DNA of 18,612 nt from Bisporella sp. PMI_857 (GCA_021307315.1 JAJSPD010000218.1:1-18612), one strand, 5' to 3'. Counted from the stretch's first letter, positions 9,209 through 18,612 are shown. Made by a program: numbers and translations. Notes: a model not told the origin generated them from the letters alone.

Positions 9209-9263
9209 GTCAGAATATAAGTCACTCTTGGTAATATTGGGTGTGGCGCTACACTTTTTGACA
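9209..9263 (+). repeat. Direct repeat, copy B
   Basis: Second copy of the 54-55 bp repeat starting GTCAGAATATAAGTCACTC. It is followed after about 10 bases by GCCATGAGTCC, related to the tail of copy A, and by a CACGTG at 9286-9291. The family and any role are unknown; the sequence between the copies (9051-9208) holds no gene that I can see. Confidence 0.6.
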
Positions 9264-9960
9264 TACTGAGACGCCATGAGTCCGCCACGTGAAGCTTACC
9301 TTGTAATTGCAGGATGAGACCCTGAAAACGCCACACAAGCCCTGTCTTACAAGCTCGAAGCCTAAAATTTCACAGAAGCGGTCTAGTGCCTTATTCAGCT
9401 GCTCACTTGCATTTCAATGTCTCCACCAGCTGGACATCGGCCTTACAGCGGACGGGGTAGGCCCATGCGCTGTAATCCTGAGGCTTTTGGTGCAACCTCC
9501 GTATTGTTTGTTGGAGACCAATTGGTGGTTCTGACACTGCTGCTGAGGGGCGGAGGAGGCGCTGTCTCAGACATGCTGACCGTTCTGACGCCTATCCTGC
9601 GAGACTGTGCCGCCATATAAAGTTACTTCCGTTACTCAGACGCCCGTTTGTCGACCTAATTAATTGCATTACATTAGCGAGGTTCTGAGTAAAACTTATT
9701 GGGAGTGCTGACACAGAGAAAGCTAGTGACACCTAAGTAGTATGCACAACCCGTCATCAGTTGGCGCCCAGTATAGAGTTTTCCAAAGAATGCACCCATG
9801 CGCTCCAGGGATCATCTAATCTATCCTGCGTGCATGCACTCGACATTTGAAGGAGATCGAGGCAAGAAGGCTCTTGTTGCTTTGCTCCCTTTAAATACGG
9901 GAGCTCTGACTTTCTACAAGCCTTTACTGCGGTGTATTTCCCCCGCAAAGCAATTGCATT
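9264..9960 (+). promoter_or_regulatory. Upstream region of the O-methyltransferase gene
   Basis: A CACGTG box lies at 9286-9291. A TATA-like TTTAAATA lies at 9890-9897, about 64 bp before the start codon, and directly before it is TTTGCTC (9881-9887), which resembles the core of fungal copper-response elements. TGAC half-sites occur at 9709, 9727, 9753 (as GTCA) and 9907. Open frames at 9307-9534 and 9417-9620 overlap each other and carry no motif I know; they may be remnants of something but cannot be supported as genes. Confidence 0.4.
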
Positions 9961-11562
9961 ATGATTTCTAACGGTTCACTGAACGGCAATTCACGCCAGT
10001 TTCCAGATGGCGACAATCTCCGCGGACTCGTCAGCTTCCTGAACGACCGTGTGGAGACGTACCTGGGTCAACTTGAAGCCATCGGCGCTCCGCCGCCAAC
10101 TCTCAAAGAACCTTTCCCTGATCGGATCAACGATGACCTTGCCCAAATCACCAAACTCGAGATCGTCAGAGCGTGTGAAAGAACTATGGCGCTCGTACTT
10201 GGCCCGATGGAGTGGTTCATGTTTCAAAACATGTCCTTTGTTGATCCAGCCTGTGTATCTGTGATGCTAGAACTGGGTATTCCAGAAGCAATTGAACCGG
10301 GCATTAACCCAACCTCGCTAGACGACCTTGTGAAGAAGACAGGAGCGTCAAAGGATGTGCTGAGTGAGTTGAATGATTAATATCAACATCTGCAGGCACT
10401 AAATATATGCGGACCCGCAGTGAGGATTATGCGAGTTTGCACACAGCGACTTTGCTTTGAGGAAATTGCTCCTGGGCAGTTTGTACATAATGGGGTCTCG
10501 CTTACACTCCTTGCACCGCCAATAAATTCCCTTGTTGGCCACTGGTAAGATCTTGTCTATATTCCTAGGACCTAAGAGACATATTAAACAAATCAAGTTG
10601 TGACGATGGTCTCCGATCCGCAGCCCATATGGCGCAATCCCTTCGGGAGAGCAATTTCCAGGGCAGCAACGACCCAGCCGAATGCGCATTCAGCAAGGCT
10701 TTTGGAAGTATTACTGTCCGCCGGATCTTCTAGTCGATGTGATGCTGACTAAGGTTTTTAGCAAAGAAAGGCCTATTCGACTACTACTATAGCGATGATC
10801 TTTTCCGGGCCCAACGCTTCGGCCTCGGCATGGCCGGAACCGAGATAATCAAAGCTTTGACGGAAGACGTCTTTCCGTTCGAAACTCTCCCCAAAAATGC
10901 CAAGGTCGTCGATGTTGGTGGTGGGCGAGGTCACGTTAGCGTTCGCATTGCGGAGAAAATGCCGGGCATGTCGTTTGTCGTGCAAGACGAAAAATTGATC
11001 CTAGAAGCGGGAAGGGACGAGGGAATTCCAGAAGAGGTCAAGGAACGAGTGGAGTTCATGCCGCATGACTTCTTCCAGCCGCAGCCGGTGAAGGGGGCGG
11101 ATGTTTATCTTTTTCGGTTTATCTTGCATGATCACACAGATATGTATGCCAGACTCGTTCGATCCCATATATATATTTGCGGTGCGCCCTTTACTAACCT
11201 CAAAAAAATTCCCAGGAACTGCATTAAGATTCTGTCCCAAATTATTGATGCCATGGACCCGGAGAAGTCACGTATTTTGATCGATGATGCCGTTGTGCCG
11301 GAAGTACTTGGCCAAGAAAGTCTGCGTATCTTCAACCTGCTCGACATGTAAGTGCCTCTATATAAGATTTAAGTTAAAATAGTTGTAACTTGCGCATAGA
11401 TACATGATGATGATCTTGAACGCCAAAGAGCGCTCGGAATCTCAGTGGAGTGAAGTGTTCGAGGCTGTTAATGAGCGATTGATGCTTGAGAAAATCTGGA
11501 GAGAGCCTGGGGGTGGGCCGCAGGGCGGATGTGTTCTTGAGTTAAGGTTACGGAAGGGTTAG
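9961..11562 (+). CDS. xanE: Class II SAM-dependent O-methyltransferase
   Basis: Six exons, 9961-10363, 10421-10544, 10598-10707, 10762-11143, 11216-11347 and 11400-11562, join into an unbroken 437-aa frame. Introns are 52-72 nt with clear donors and branch sites (CTGAC near 10745, CTAAC near 11194). The N-terminal part (about 1-190) is the helical dimerisation/substrate half. The SAM-binding loop is VVDVGGGRGH (261-270). The likely catalytic base is H335 in LHDHTD, followed by NCIKIL and ILIDDAVVPE, the normal order of the COMT-like Methyltransf_2 family; the length is usual for fungal members. It would methylate a phenol or similar oxygen with SAM in the cytosol. Beside an isocyanide synthase and a P450, its likely job is capping xanthocillin-type phenols; substrate and symbol are inferred from context. 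Confidence 0.85.
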
Positions 11563-12124
11563 GTTTACTCTTTTTGTGCACTCTGTATATGTTCGTGCAG
11601 GACAGAGGCTCACTTCGACCTTGGCTCGTAGCATTAGGCGGTATTACCTAATTAGGATGGCCCCTTTTCTCACTTATCTTTTCTCTTGCTGTCAGTGAAT
11701 ACACGTTCCGTTTCTAGTGCTCTTTGTATTGCGATTGACATTGTACTTAATTCTAGTCCTCCTAGTTAGGTTAGACTTTAATCAACCCCTCTCTTCAGTA
11801 GTGCTGTAACCTCTGCTACCTAAGGGGTCTAACTATTGAACACTTTAACAGAGCATAACGTGTTTACGACCTCTCTCCGATCTGTATGTGCACACTACTC
11901 AACAGGGGGTTTTCTTTAAAAAAAATTGGCGCCGTTCCTGATAGAAGCCTGCAAGGGCTATTTTGCGAGTCATGTTGAAGAGATGAAATAGCAGAAAGCA
12001 TGCCGAATTTGTACACTACTAGCTAATTCATATTCCCAATCATCATCAAGAATGATTTAAGCCACTCTATTATCGAATCTTACTATATATAAAAGCCAAA
12101 GAATTATCCAAGATAGTCTCATTT
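11563..12124. other. Convergent intergenic region between methyltransferase and P450
   Basis: Both neighbours end here, so it holds only their 3' regions. It is moderately AT-rich, with a run of A (11922-11927) and a TATATATAAAA stretch near 12084. No gene, repeat or RNA is apparent. Confidence 0.5.
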
Positions 12125-13811
12125 TTATTCATCTCCATGATCATTCAGCGTGAAAACTACCTTGCAGCCAATCGGTGCCAAAATACCACCCTATAACCGC
12201 GGATCAGCTCCATTCTGTTCATTATACTACTAGGAGATTGAAACTTACCGGTGTGAGTTTCAAAGTGTAATCCGGATGAATCGTCCATTTCGTCCTTCTC
12301 AACAGCACAAACAACATAATCTTCATCTCTAATAGCGCAAAACCCTGTCCCAGACACTTCCGCGTGTGTGCATTGAACGGGATATATGCTCCTCGCACAG
12401 TTTCTCTCCTGAATTTTGCCTGCATCTCATCTACCGTGGTGCCCCATCGCCCAGGTATAAATTCTTGTGCCGTCGGCCCCCAAACATTCTTGTCAATCTG
12501 GACTCCGTATGCGTTCCACCCTACCCACGTATTGGCGGGAATGCGGATATCTCCCCCGAGAACAGCCGGCCGGAGCGTGACGCGGTTGATGAGCTGTGAG
12601 ACCGGTGGATAGAGCCGCAGAAGTTCGAAGATAGTGGCGGTGAGATATGGCATGCGATTGACAATTTCCGCTGTTGGGGTATCGGTATTCACCTCTAGGA
12701 TCTCCTTCCGAAGGCGTTCCTGAACCTCCTGCTCTAAGGTGAGTAACGAATGCATTGTGTTAGCCTCATGGAAATCAGCTTACTTGATTCTTGCCGAGTT
12801 CCCAGAAAGTGCTGCTCATCAGCTGCTGTACGTTCTCGTGCGCTGTTAAAAACGTGATTTTCATGTTTGAGCGGAATTGTCTGTCGGTTATGCTCCCCAC
12901 GTTTAGCGCTTCTTCGAGCAAATGCACGACTTGCTTGCTTGTAATTTGCTCCTTTTCTCGCATTTGCTTTCGAGGATTCGTTAAGACAATATTGTACAAT
13001 TTATCCTCAAACTCCTTCATAATAGCGAAAGCTCGTCGTCGTGAGGTGAAGATGTATGGGTACTTGTCCAATCCGGGAAAGTTGAAGTACAACGGCTTGA
13101 AGAGAGTCCTCTTGATGATCGTTTGGAGCTCTTCTACGCGTACATGAGGCTTCTCAAGGCACTGGAGGGAGTAATTAGATGACCGCCCAAGCAAATACAA
13201 AGCAAACGAACCTGGAAGTCATGGTCGAGGAAAGCCTCTCCCATTACATCTATAGCCCACTTCTGAACATCAATGTTGACAACCACACCTCCCTTCTGCC
13301 CGATCCCATCGCGCTCAGCAATGCGTTGTTTCTCAACGAAGATATCCACCAGTTTTTGGGACTTTTGCACCATAGGACTGGTGTCGAAATCCCTCTTCTG
13401 CATCCCAGGTTTCATAATCTGTGTGTACAACTTCCAAGTCTCGCCATGAGTGTTTATAATATTGTCACCCACCAGTGACGCAATGACGGACCAAGGAATC
13501 TTCACCTGGCTCCCCGCTTTCGCGTATAAGTCCTCGTTGCGAAATATTTCGGTGAGGTACTGGGGACGTGTAACTAGTATATTCCACCGGCCGGCGAACC
13601 AGATAATCACGGCACCATGCTTTTCTAAAGGCTTTCGCAGCCAGCGTTCGTAAATCTCATCTTGGCCCATATCATTCCAAAGGCCGATTAGAGAAACGTA
13701 GATAGGAATTAGTGGGATTTGGCGGGGAAGGTCCCCGGGCACGTGGAAGTAGTACCATAATAGCAAACCTATAAAAAGACAGCCGAGCGATATAACAGTG
13801 ATGACCGCCAT
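12125..13811 (-). CDS. xanG: Cytochrome P450 monooxygenase
   Basis: Exons 13811-13212, 13161-12784, 12728-12249 and 12190-12125 (all phase-0 junctions, introns 50, 55 and 58 nt) give an intact 507-aa protein. Residues 1-22 form a hydrophobic ER membrane anchor. The I-helix stretch reads LTAHENVQQ (305-313), ExxR is E361-R364, the PERF-like motif is FIPGRW (416-421), and the heme loop is FNAHTRKCLGQG with ligand C451. Two positions are unusual: the oxygen-activating Thr of AGxDT is Asn310, and the Gly of FxxGxRxCxG is His447. The short last exon supplies GGILAPIGCKVVF, the normal C-terminal strand. In xanthocillin pathways a P450 joins two vinyl isocyanide units, and I infer the same role here; single-unit oxidation is the alternative. 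It is transcribed divergently from the hemerythrin-like gene. Confidence 0.87.
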
Positions 13812-14216
13812 GTCAATTGAAAGCTTCTACATGCAAAGGAAGACTTCGTTAAGATAACAGGACTGCAATTGAACCGCAAAGAACGCCTGGAATGATGGTA
13901 TCTGGGTGCGGCGGTGAAAGGTATGGTAAGAAATCCGCTATTCTCGAAGGGGTTTTGCCTTTACAATGCGGTTCTGCGACCAGCTGACAGCCTAACCTAG
14001 GTTGACTAGACCTGCAGTCAACATCTTGACGTGGTGTGTTTGTACTGACATGCACCTCATGTCATCACAACAGCCACCTACAGGGGTCCAAAAGCCTGCA
14101 AGAACGGTCGTGGAACGATGAATAATAGCCGTGAGATGCCACTTCAAAGAGTTTACAAGAGGTGAAATTTGGATTTAGAATTCAAGGAAACCTACTTCGT
14201 CGGTCGAAACATCGAC
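13812..14216. promoter_or_regulatory. Divergent promoter of P450 and hemerythrin-like genes with TGAC palindromes
   Basis: This 405-bp gap separates two outward-facing start codons. Six TGAC/GTCA half-sites fall within 80 bp: 13985, 14003, 14017, 14027, 14046 and 14061. Four of them form two perfect inverted repeats: GTTGACT-N8-AGTCAAC (14001-14022) and TGACATG-N5-CATGTCA (14046-14064). TGAC is the half-site of AP-1/CRE-type bZIP dimers, though these spacers are longer than in classical bZIP sites. A single shared operator for both genes is inferred. Confidence 0.5.
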
Positions 14217-15021
14217 ATGGCTACAACAACTTCCACGCAACAGGTACCCCCTGCTGCCGCTCAACCAGAGAAGACAGGCGCCGAGAGCCTTACTTTGCAC
14301 AAAGATCGCATCTCTGCCGATGCGCTCAATCTCAAAGATCCCTACGGTAAGTGCACCCTCCTCTTCGAGTGGATAGAAAAGTCGGTGGTCTATGATGGAG
14401 TTCCACGACTGATAGGATCAAAATAAAGTTGCTTCGTCTCTTGGATTATTCGCAATTCATAATGTCCTTCGGCGAAGTGTTGCTTCCTGCGCACAGCATG
14501 CGAAGAATGTTTCCTCATCGAACGCTGTTCCCTTCATCTTTTACTCCAGCTACACGTTGCACGTTCTTAAGGACCAGCTCGAGTCAGTGGACACAGTGTG
14601 GTTCCCGAAGTTCTCGGAATATGATGAGCGATTTAACGCGCAGATCAAGGCACATGAACCTATCTATCAGATGGTCGCCGCGCTCGAGGAACTGCTGGAA
14701 CTCGAGAAGTTAGTTGAAAAGGCATCGCTGATCTCCGAGAAGTTTGAAGAACTCCACAAGAGCATAGATGTGGAATTTGATGCCGAGGAACAGTTTTCAA
14801 ACGAGCTGGGCCATCGAGTACCGATCGATGAGATCCGGGTGATGGAGAAAAAACAGGAGGAACGCCGTTCGGCACAGGTGAAGATTTACGGGCATCTCTG
14901 GTCAGCAGTCTATCTTCTCAGAGCCTTGGCGCCCAAGGAGAGGGCCATCTTTCCCCCCGGGATCCCAAAGGTCGTGGTCAGTGGCATGTTGACTGCTGGT
15001 GCCTTCCAATTCAGAAAGTAG
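14217..15021 (+). CDS. Hemerythrin-like helical protein
   Basis: Exons 14217-14346 and 14429-15021, split by an 82-nt intron (GTAAGT donor, ACTGAT branch site near 14407, acceptor AAAG), encode 240 aa. The ATG at 14217 is the first in frame; the frame upstream of it has no ATG. The protein is nearly all helix. It resembles fungal hemerythrin/HHE-domain proteins: LFAIHNVLRRS with H54, LHVLKDQLESVDTVWFP (88-103), an AHEPIYQMV helix, then FEELHKSIDVEFDAEEQF and a final helix with HLWSAVYLLRAL. The His/Glu pattern is incomplete compared with classical diiron members, so metal binding is uncertain. It has no signal peptide or membrane segment. It shares a promoter with the P450, and a decayed paralogue lies at 8516-8896, both of which tie it to this cluster. 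Its function is unknown; the family call is from helix pattern alone. Confidence 0.68.
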
Positions 15022-15900
15022 GATGTCCCCAGGGCCCTCTTTGTTCGTCGTTCCACTAAATGACCTGCAGGGAATTGCAATTCTCGCCGAAATTCTAGAG
15101 GGCGGCGTTAAACTTTTGGTTGGTGGTGGGTAGACACGAACTCACACTACGTGGCATTGTTTTGAAATTCTGGGCATGGGCGTGGTCTGGGAGCCTGCGT
15201 GGGACACGCTGCCATTAACTGCAGATAGCTTCTGAAAAGGAAATGCACCTGCTTTGCCTGCTTCCTCTGCTTCCTCTGCTTCCTCTGCTTCCTCTGTCTC
15301 CTCTGCTCCCCCTGCTCCCCCTGCTCCCCCTGCTCCCCCTGCTCCCCCTACTTCCCCTACATTGCAATGCCTGGGACTCCTCCCCATGTGAAGCCAAAAA
15401 TCCTAGAGGTTGAGACTTTCGTCACCAATGCGACAACACCCCTGGTTCTGCCGTATGGCGTATGGCGTGTGGCTTTCCGGTGGTGGTTGACGTTTGACTC
15501 TAGCGGCTGCATCTATTGTGTGCAGTAGCAGCCGATGGGGAGTGGTGGATGCCCGCACGCGGGGCACCGGCTGCCGAGCCGTCCTGACTGTGTTGCCTTC
15601 GGGTGGTGACACACCACCCTTGCCTAGACCGGCCGATTAGCGTCACGGCTTGATATTGCCCTCCGACGCCCAGCAGGTGCGTTTGGGCTGTGGGAATGCC
15701 TTCCGGACGCCATCTTCTGCAGGTGCGGTCAGCATTCGCGTGCAGGGATGAGGGGAGTAGGCTTGCTGAGCATTAGCGTGGTCAGATGACTGCCATGCGA
15801 CAGTTCCTTTTCCTGTTGAATAGCAGGCGGCGGCCTTTCCTTCCTCTCTTCAGGAAGCAACAAAGAGCACAGCAACCATCAGGCTCACTTCCTTCGAAAA
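15022..15900. promoter_or_regulatory. 3' region of the hemerythrin-like gene and upstream region of the MFS gene
   Basis: No gene is supported in these 879 bp. A 9-bp minisatellite (listed separately) lies in the first half. Two copies of TATGGCGT stand near 15454 and 15461. GTCAGATGAC (15781-15790), a GTCA-N2-TGAC palindrome, lies about 110 bp before the MFS start and resembles the half-sites in the P450 promoter. The final bases before the start (TTCGAAAAATG) give a favourable A at -3. Minus-strand frames here are translations of repeats or chance. Confidence 0.4.
15259..15357 (+). repeat. 9-bp minisatellite, 11 units, pyrimidine-rich
   Basis: Eleven units of 9 bp run without interruption: four TGCTTCCTC, one TGTCTCCTC, five TGCTCCCCC and one TACTTCCCC. 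The change of unit midway shows two successive expansions. The plus strand is almost pure pyrimidine. Minus-strand frames through it encode only Gly/Ala/Glu or Ser/Arg/Gly repeats and are not genes. Confidence 0.9.
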
Positions 15901-18060
15901 ATGTCATCATCCCCAGGCAGTGAATCGAAAGCCGCCGAGAACGAGGCTGCTGTTCCAGTAGCAGAAACCATCTACGAAGATGTCGACTTCATCGAGGAAG
16001 ATGTTCAGGCGCGCGTTTCGAAGCCGTTGGTTAGAGAGCCTTCCGTCTCTGCCACTGGCGCAGTAGCTATTTTGTGCGAAGGTTCGCTAATTCATCATAT
16101 ATTAACTGCGTGTAGTGGATTATCATTGTCACCACCATCCTGTCTTCAACCTTCCTTTTCTCGCTCGACAACACCATCATCGCCGATATACAACCAAAGA
16201 TTATCGAGAAATTTGGTGAGGTCGGCAAATTGAGCTGGCTCGGGGTGGCTTTTGTGCTTGCAAGCTCGTCGACTCTGATCACTTGGTATGCTACTAACCC
16301 GACGTGAGGAACCTTGTAATTTTGAAACTAACTTTGCTCGCGTACAGGGCTAAATTATACGGTATATTCAGCGCCAAATACCTCTACATTGGATCGCTCG
16401 CCCTATTCGAGGGTGGGAGCGCTCTGTGTGGTGGCGCTCCAACAATGAACGCGATGATAGTTGGCCGAGCCATCGCTGGCGTAGGCGTAATTACCCCCCC
16501 TCCCCTTGCCCGGCTCATGATAAATGCTGAATCTCAAAGGGTGCTGGAATGTATATTGGCTGTCTCACCCTGCTCAGCTTGACAACATCTGTCCGTCAAA
16601 GACCTAACTATATGGCTTTTGTGGGACTGAGTGAGTAGAATTATTTGGAGTTTCATAGGCCTCACTGACCGTCCTTCATAGCTTGGGGTTCGGGCACGGT
16701 ACTTGGACCCGTGGTTGGAGGTGCCTTCTCCGAAAATGCAAGAACTACAGTAACACAAATCCCTACCCCACAAGAGAGTAATCCTAATTTAGTGATCAGT
16801 GGCGATGGGCTTTTTACATCAACCTCTGCATAGGAGCTGCGTTTGCGCCGATCTATTTCTGGTTTCTCCCCGAAGGTGACCCTCAAAAGAGCACTGCTTT
16901 CACTGCGAAGCTTAGACAGCTTGATTATTTGGGCGTTGCTCTCAATGTTGGCGCATTTACAGCGCTTATTATGGCCATAAATTTCGGCGGAAACCTGTAT
17001 GCATGGAACGATGGCCGCGAGATTGCTTTGTGGACGGTCGGCGGCGTGCTTCTGCTTGTCTTCGCTCTACAGCAGCGTTTCATAATCGGAACGACTATTA
17101 AAGAACGAATATTCCCGGCGGATTTCTTGAAGATGAAAATCATGTGGCTTCTTTTTGCCCTCATGAATGCCGCTGCGACTTGTGTTTTCGTAGGTAATGC
17201 TCTTGTGGAGGTGATGTCCGCTAACTCCTCTGTTCTCAGATTCCGACCTTTTACATACCTCTTTTCTTCCAATTCGTCCGTGGAGAATCCCCATTGGCTG
17301 CTGCCGTGCGACTGCTTCCGTTCATATGCATAATGGTATTTTTCGGCTTGCTCAATGGCGCCTTAATGAGTAAATTTGGCTATTGTGGGGATCAATCTTA
17401 TAAATTGCTGTAATATGGTGCTGACCGGACATTAGACATGCCATGGTACTTATTTGGGGGTGTGTTTACGACGATTGGGGGGGCTTTGATGTGTTAGTTT
17501 AATTGTGCACGCCCATTTCTAACGCTAATAATTCCCAGACACGGTCGACGAAACATCCTCGAATAGTCAATTATACGGCTATTCAGTGTTGATCGGAATC
17601 GGAGCCGGCATGTTCATACAAACATCGTTCTCAGTGGCACAGGCAAAGGTGTCTAAGGACCGGGCTTCCGACGCGGCCGGATACATCGCTCTCGCACAGA
17701 ACCTTGGCATTGTGCTTTCTCTTGCTATTTCGGGGTCAATTTTCCAGAACAAAGCTTTGGAAAGTTTGCAACAAATCCTCCCTAACGTGCCAACGAATGC
17801 CTTGCGCGGTGCCATCACTGGGTCGGGTAGTGCGTTGTTCCATGGCCTCCCTTTAGAGATCAAGTCTCAGGTTCTTTCGGCAATCCTCAAGGCGATGTCT
17901 TATACATACATCCTCGTGATCGTTGCCGGCGCCATGGCAATTGTCGGTTCCGCTTTTATGAAGGTAACGTCACTCTCACGCTGTGATATGAACGCCTTGT
18001 TTGCTAACTTCTCTTTTTTAGTTTGAGAGAATCTTTGTGCAAGGAGCAGCAGCTATGTAA
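15901..18060 (+). CDS. MFS efflux transporter, DHA2 (14-helix) type
   Basis: Ten exons, 15901-16062, 16116-16285, 16348-16486, 16540-16630, 16682-16749, 16800-17189, 17240-17384, 17436-17492, 17539-17963 and 18022-18060, give an intact 561-aa protein; introns are 46-62 nt. The first donor (GTAGCT at 16063) and the sixth (GTAGGT at 17190) were picked because they alone keep the family frame. After an acidic cytosolic N-terminus of about 54 residues, 14 hydrophobic segments can be counted. LDNTIIADIQPKI (from residue 71) is the DHA2 motif after the first helix, and GSGTVLGPVVGG (190-201) is the antiporter motif C. Such proteins export small molecules across the plasma membrane by proton exchange. 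As the last gene of a metabolite cluster it may export the product or protect the producer; the substrate is inferred only from location. Confidence 0.87.
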
Positions 18061-18612
18061 TAGAGAGATGCTTACGGGCGATATGCTGGCTCTCACCGAG
18101 TCTCTCTCGAATATGAAGGCGAATTTGCACCAGTTCTGGCTGCTGCGTCGTTTCAACCTCCAACCTTAGTGTGTCAGGACAGGGCAGGGCAGATGCCCTA
18201 GTTACTTTCAAAGCTTAGGAAATCTTTACTTTGTTTAATAGAGACATTGATGTAAAATAATATCCCGTGTAGAATAAGCTACCGTAGCTACCGTGCTTTG
18301 AATCGTTTCGTGAGGTGCTTGGATAAAATTGTGCTTAATCAACCTTTCGGGGCTTATACTTAAGGAATTTGAGGCTATACGAGATCGGATTTCTCGTGTA
18401 ACCAGATTAAAGTAAGCATGTTGCGATTTTAACAATAGAGAAAGCGTGTAGACACATGCGGGGAGAGGTGACGAGGGTTCATGATAAGGGGAGTTGAGTT
18501 AGAAATTAAGGTAGAGAGCGATTCCGAAGCAGGGTAGAGGGAGGTAGATATAGGAGAATAAAGGACTTGACAGCAGCTCCTTCATGATTAGGAATCACAC
18601 GATAGTGTTAAC
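18061..18612. other. Region downstream of the MFS gene, no gene seen
   Basis: This is the 3' region of the transporter followed by unremarkable sequence. A 28-codon plus-strand frame beginning at 18081 and a 66-codon minus-strand frame (18435-18235) have no motifs and look like chance. A tandem GTAGCTACCGTGC-like stretch near 18281-18297 is too short to interpret. Confidence 0.4.

Noticed and set aside
9417..9620. 67-codon plus-strand frame starting MSPPAGHRPY upstream of the methyltransferase gene
   Set aside because: No recognisable motif, overlaps another frame of similar length, and lies directly in the promoter region; could be a remnant but cannot be supported.
14169..14216. Upstream extension of the hemerythrin-like protein by 16 residues
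   Set aside because: It would start at a TTG codon; the first ATG in frame is 14217.
15142..15397. Minus-strand frames rich in Gly, Ala, Glu or Ser, Arg, Gly
   Set aside because: They are simply translations of the 9-bp minisatellite.
18081..18167. 28-codon micro-ORF after the exporter gene
   Set aside because: Very short, in a 3' region, without any supporting motif.
1..18612. CRISPR array, tRNA or rRNA genes
   Set aside because: No regularly spaced repeats, tRNA-like folds or rRNA motifs were seen; the only tandem array is the 9-bp minisatellite.

Overview
The window is nuclear DNA of a filamentous ascomycete (Pezizomycotina). Every intact gene is broken by 46-137 nt introns with GT..AG borders and CTAAC/CTGAC-type branch sites. 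Two stretches are extremely AT-rich and look mutated by repeat-induced point mutation (RIP). I cannot name the species.

Layout. 1-548 is an AT-rich RIP-like island. A GC-richer upstream region with G-tracts and two CACGTG boxes (549-1034) leads into a bZIP transcription factor (1035-2272, +, 3 exons). A DNA transposon with hAT-type ends sits 145 bp downstream (2417-4639; 18-bp inverted repeats, 8-bp target duplication with one mismatch, AT-rich core). Scraps of a non-LTR retroelement RNase H region lie at 4888-5147. An isocyanide synthase-dioxygenase fusion gene (7438-5235, -, 2 exons) follows, with its frame broken near 5459. A long intergenic stretch holds a decayed copy of a hemerythrin-like gene (8516-8896) and direct and inverted repeats. 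Then come a class II O-methyltransferase (9961-11562, +, 6 exons), a cytochrome P450 (13811-12125, -, 4 exons), an apparently intact hemerythrin-like gene (14217-15021, +, 2 exons) and a 14-helix MFS exporter (15901-18060, +, 10 exons).

How they work together. An isocyanide synthase-dioxygenase, a P450, an O-methyltransferase and a bZIP regulator together match, from what I know, the core of the xanthocillin (xan) pathway of Aspergillus fumigatus. In that pathway the amine of tyrosine becomes an isocyanide, the dioxygenase domain gives the vinyl isocyanide, the P450 couples two units, and the methyltransferase caps phenols. The hemerythrin-like protein and the MFS pump are additions that I do not recall from the reference cluster; they could serve metal handling and export.

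Main points of interest. (1) As written, the isocyanide synthase-dioxygenase loses the end of its dioxygenase domain, including the distal iron-binding histidine. (2) The hemerythrin-like gene was duplicated, and the copy between the synthase and the methyltransferase has decayed; one of its stops is a Trp codon turned into TAG. (3) The divergent P450/hemerythrin promoter carries six TGAC half-sites in 80 bp, two pairs of them as palindromes, suggesting an operator for the cluster bZIP protein. (4) Transposon debris surrounds the regulator gene and separates it from the rest of the cluster. All gene models were assembled by eye from splice signals and reading frame; no search or alignment was run.
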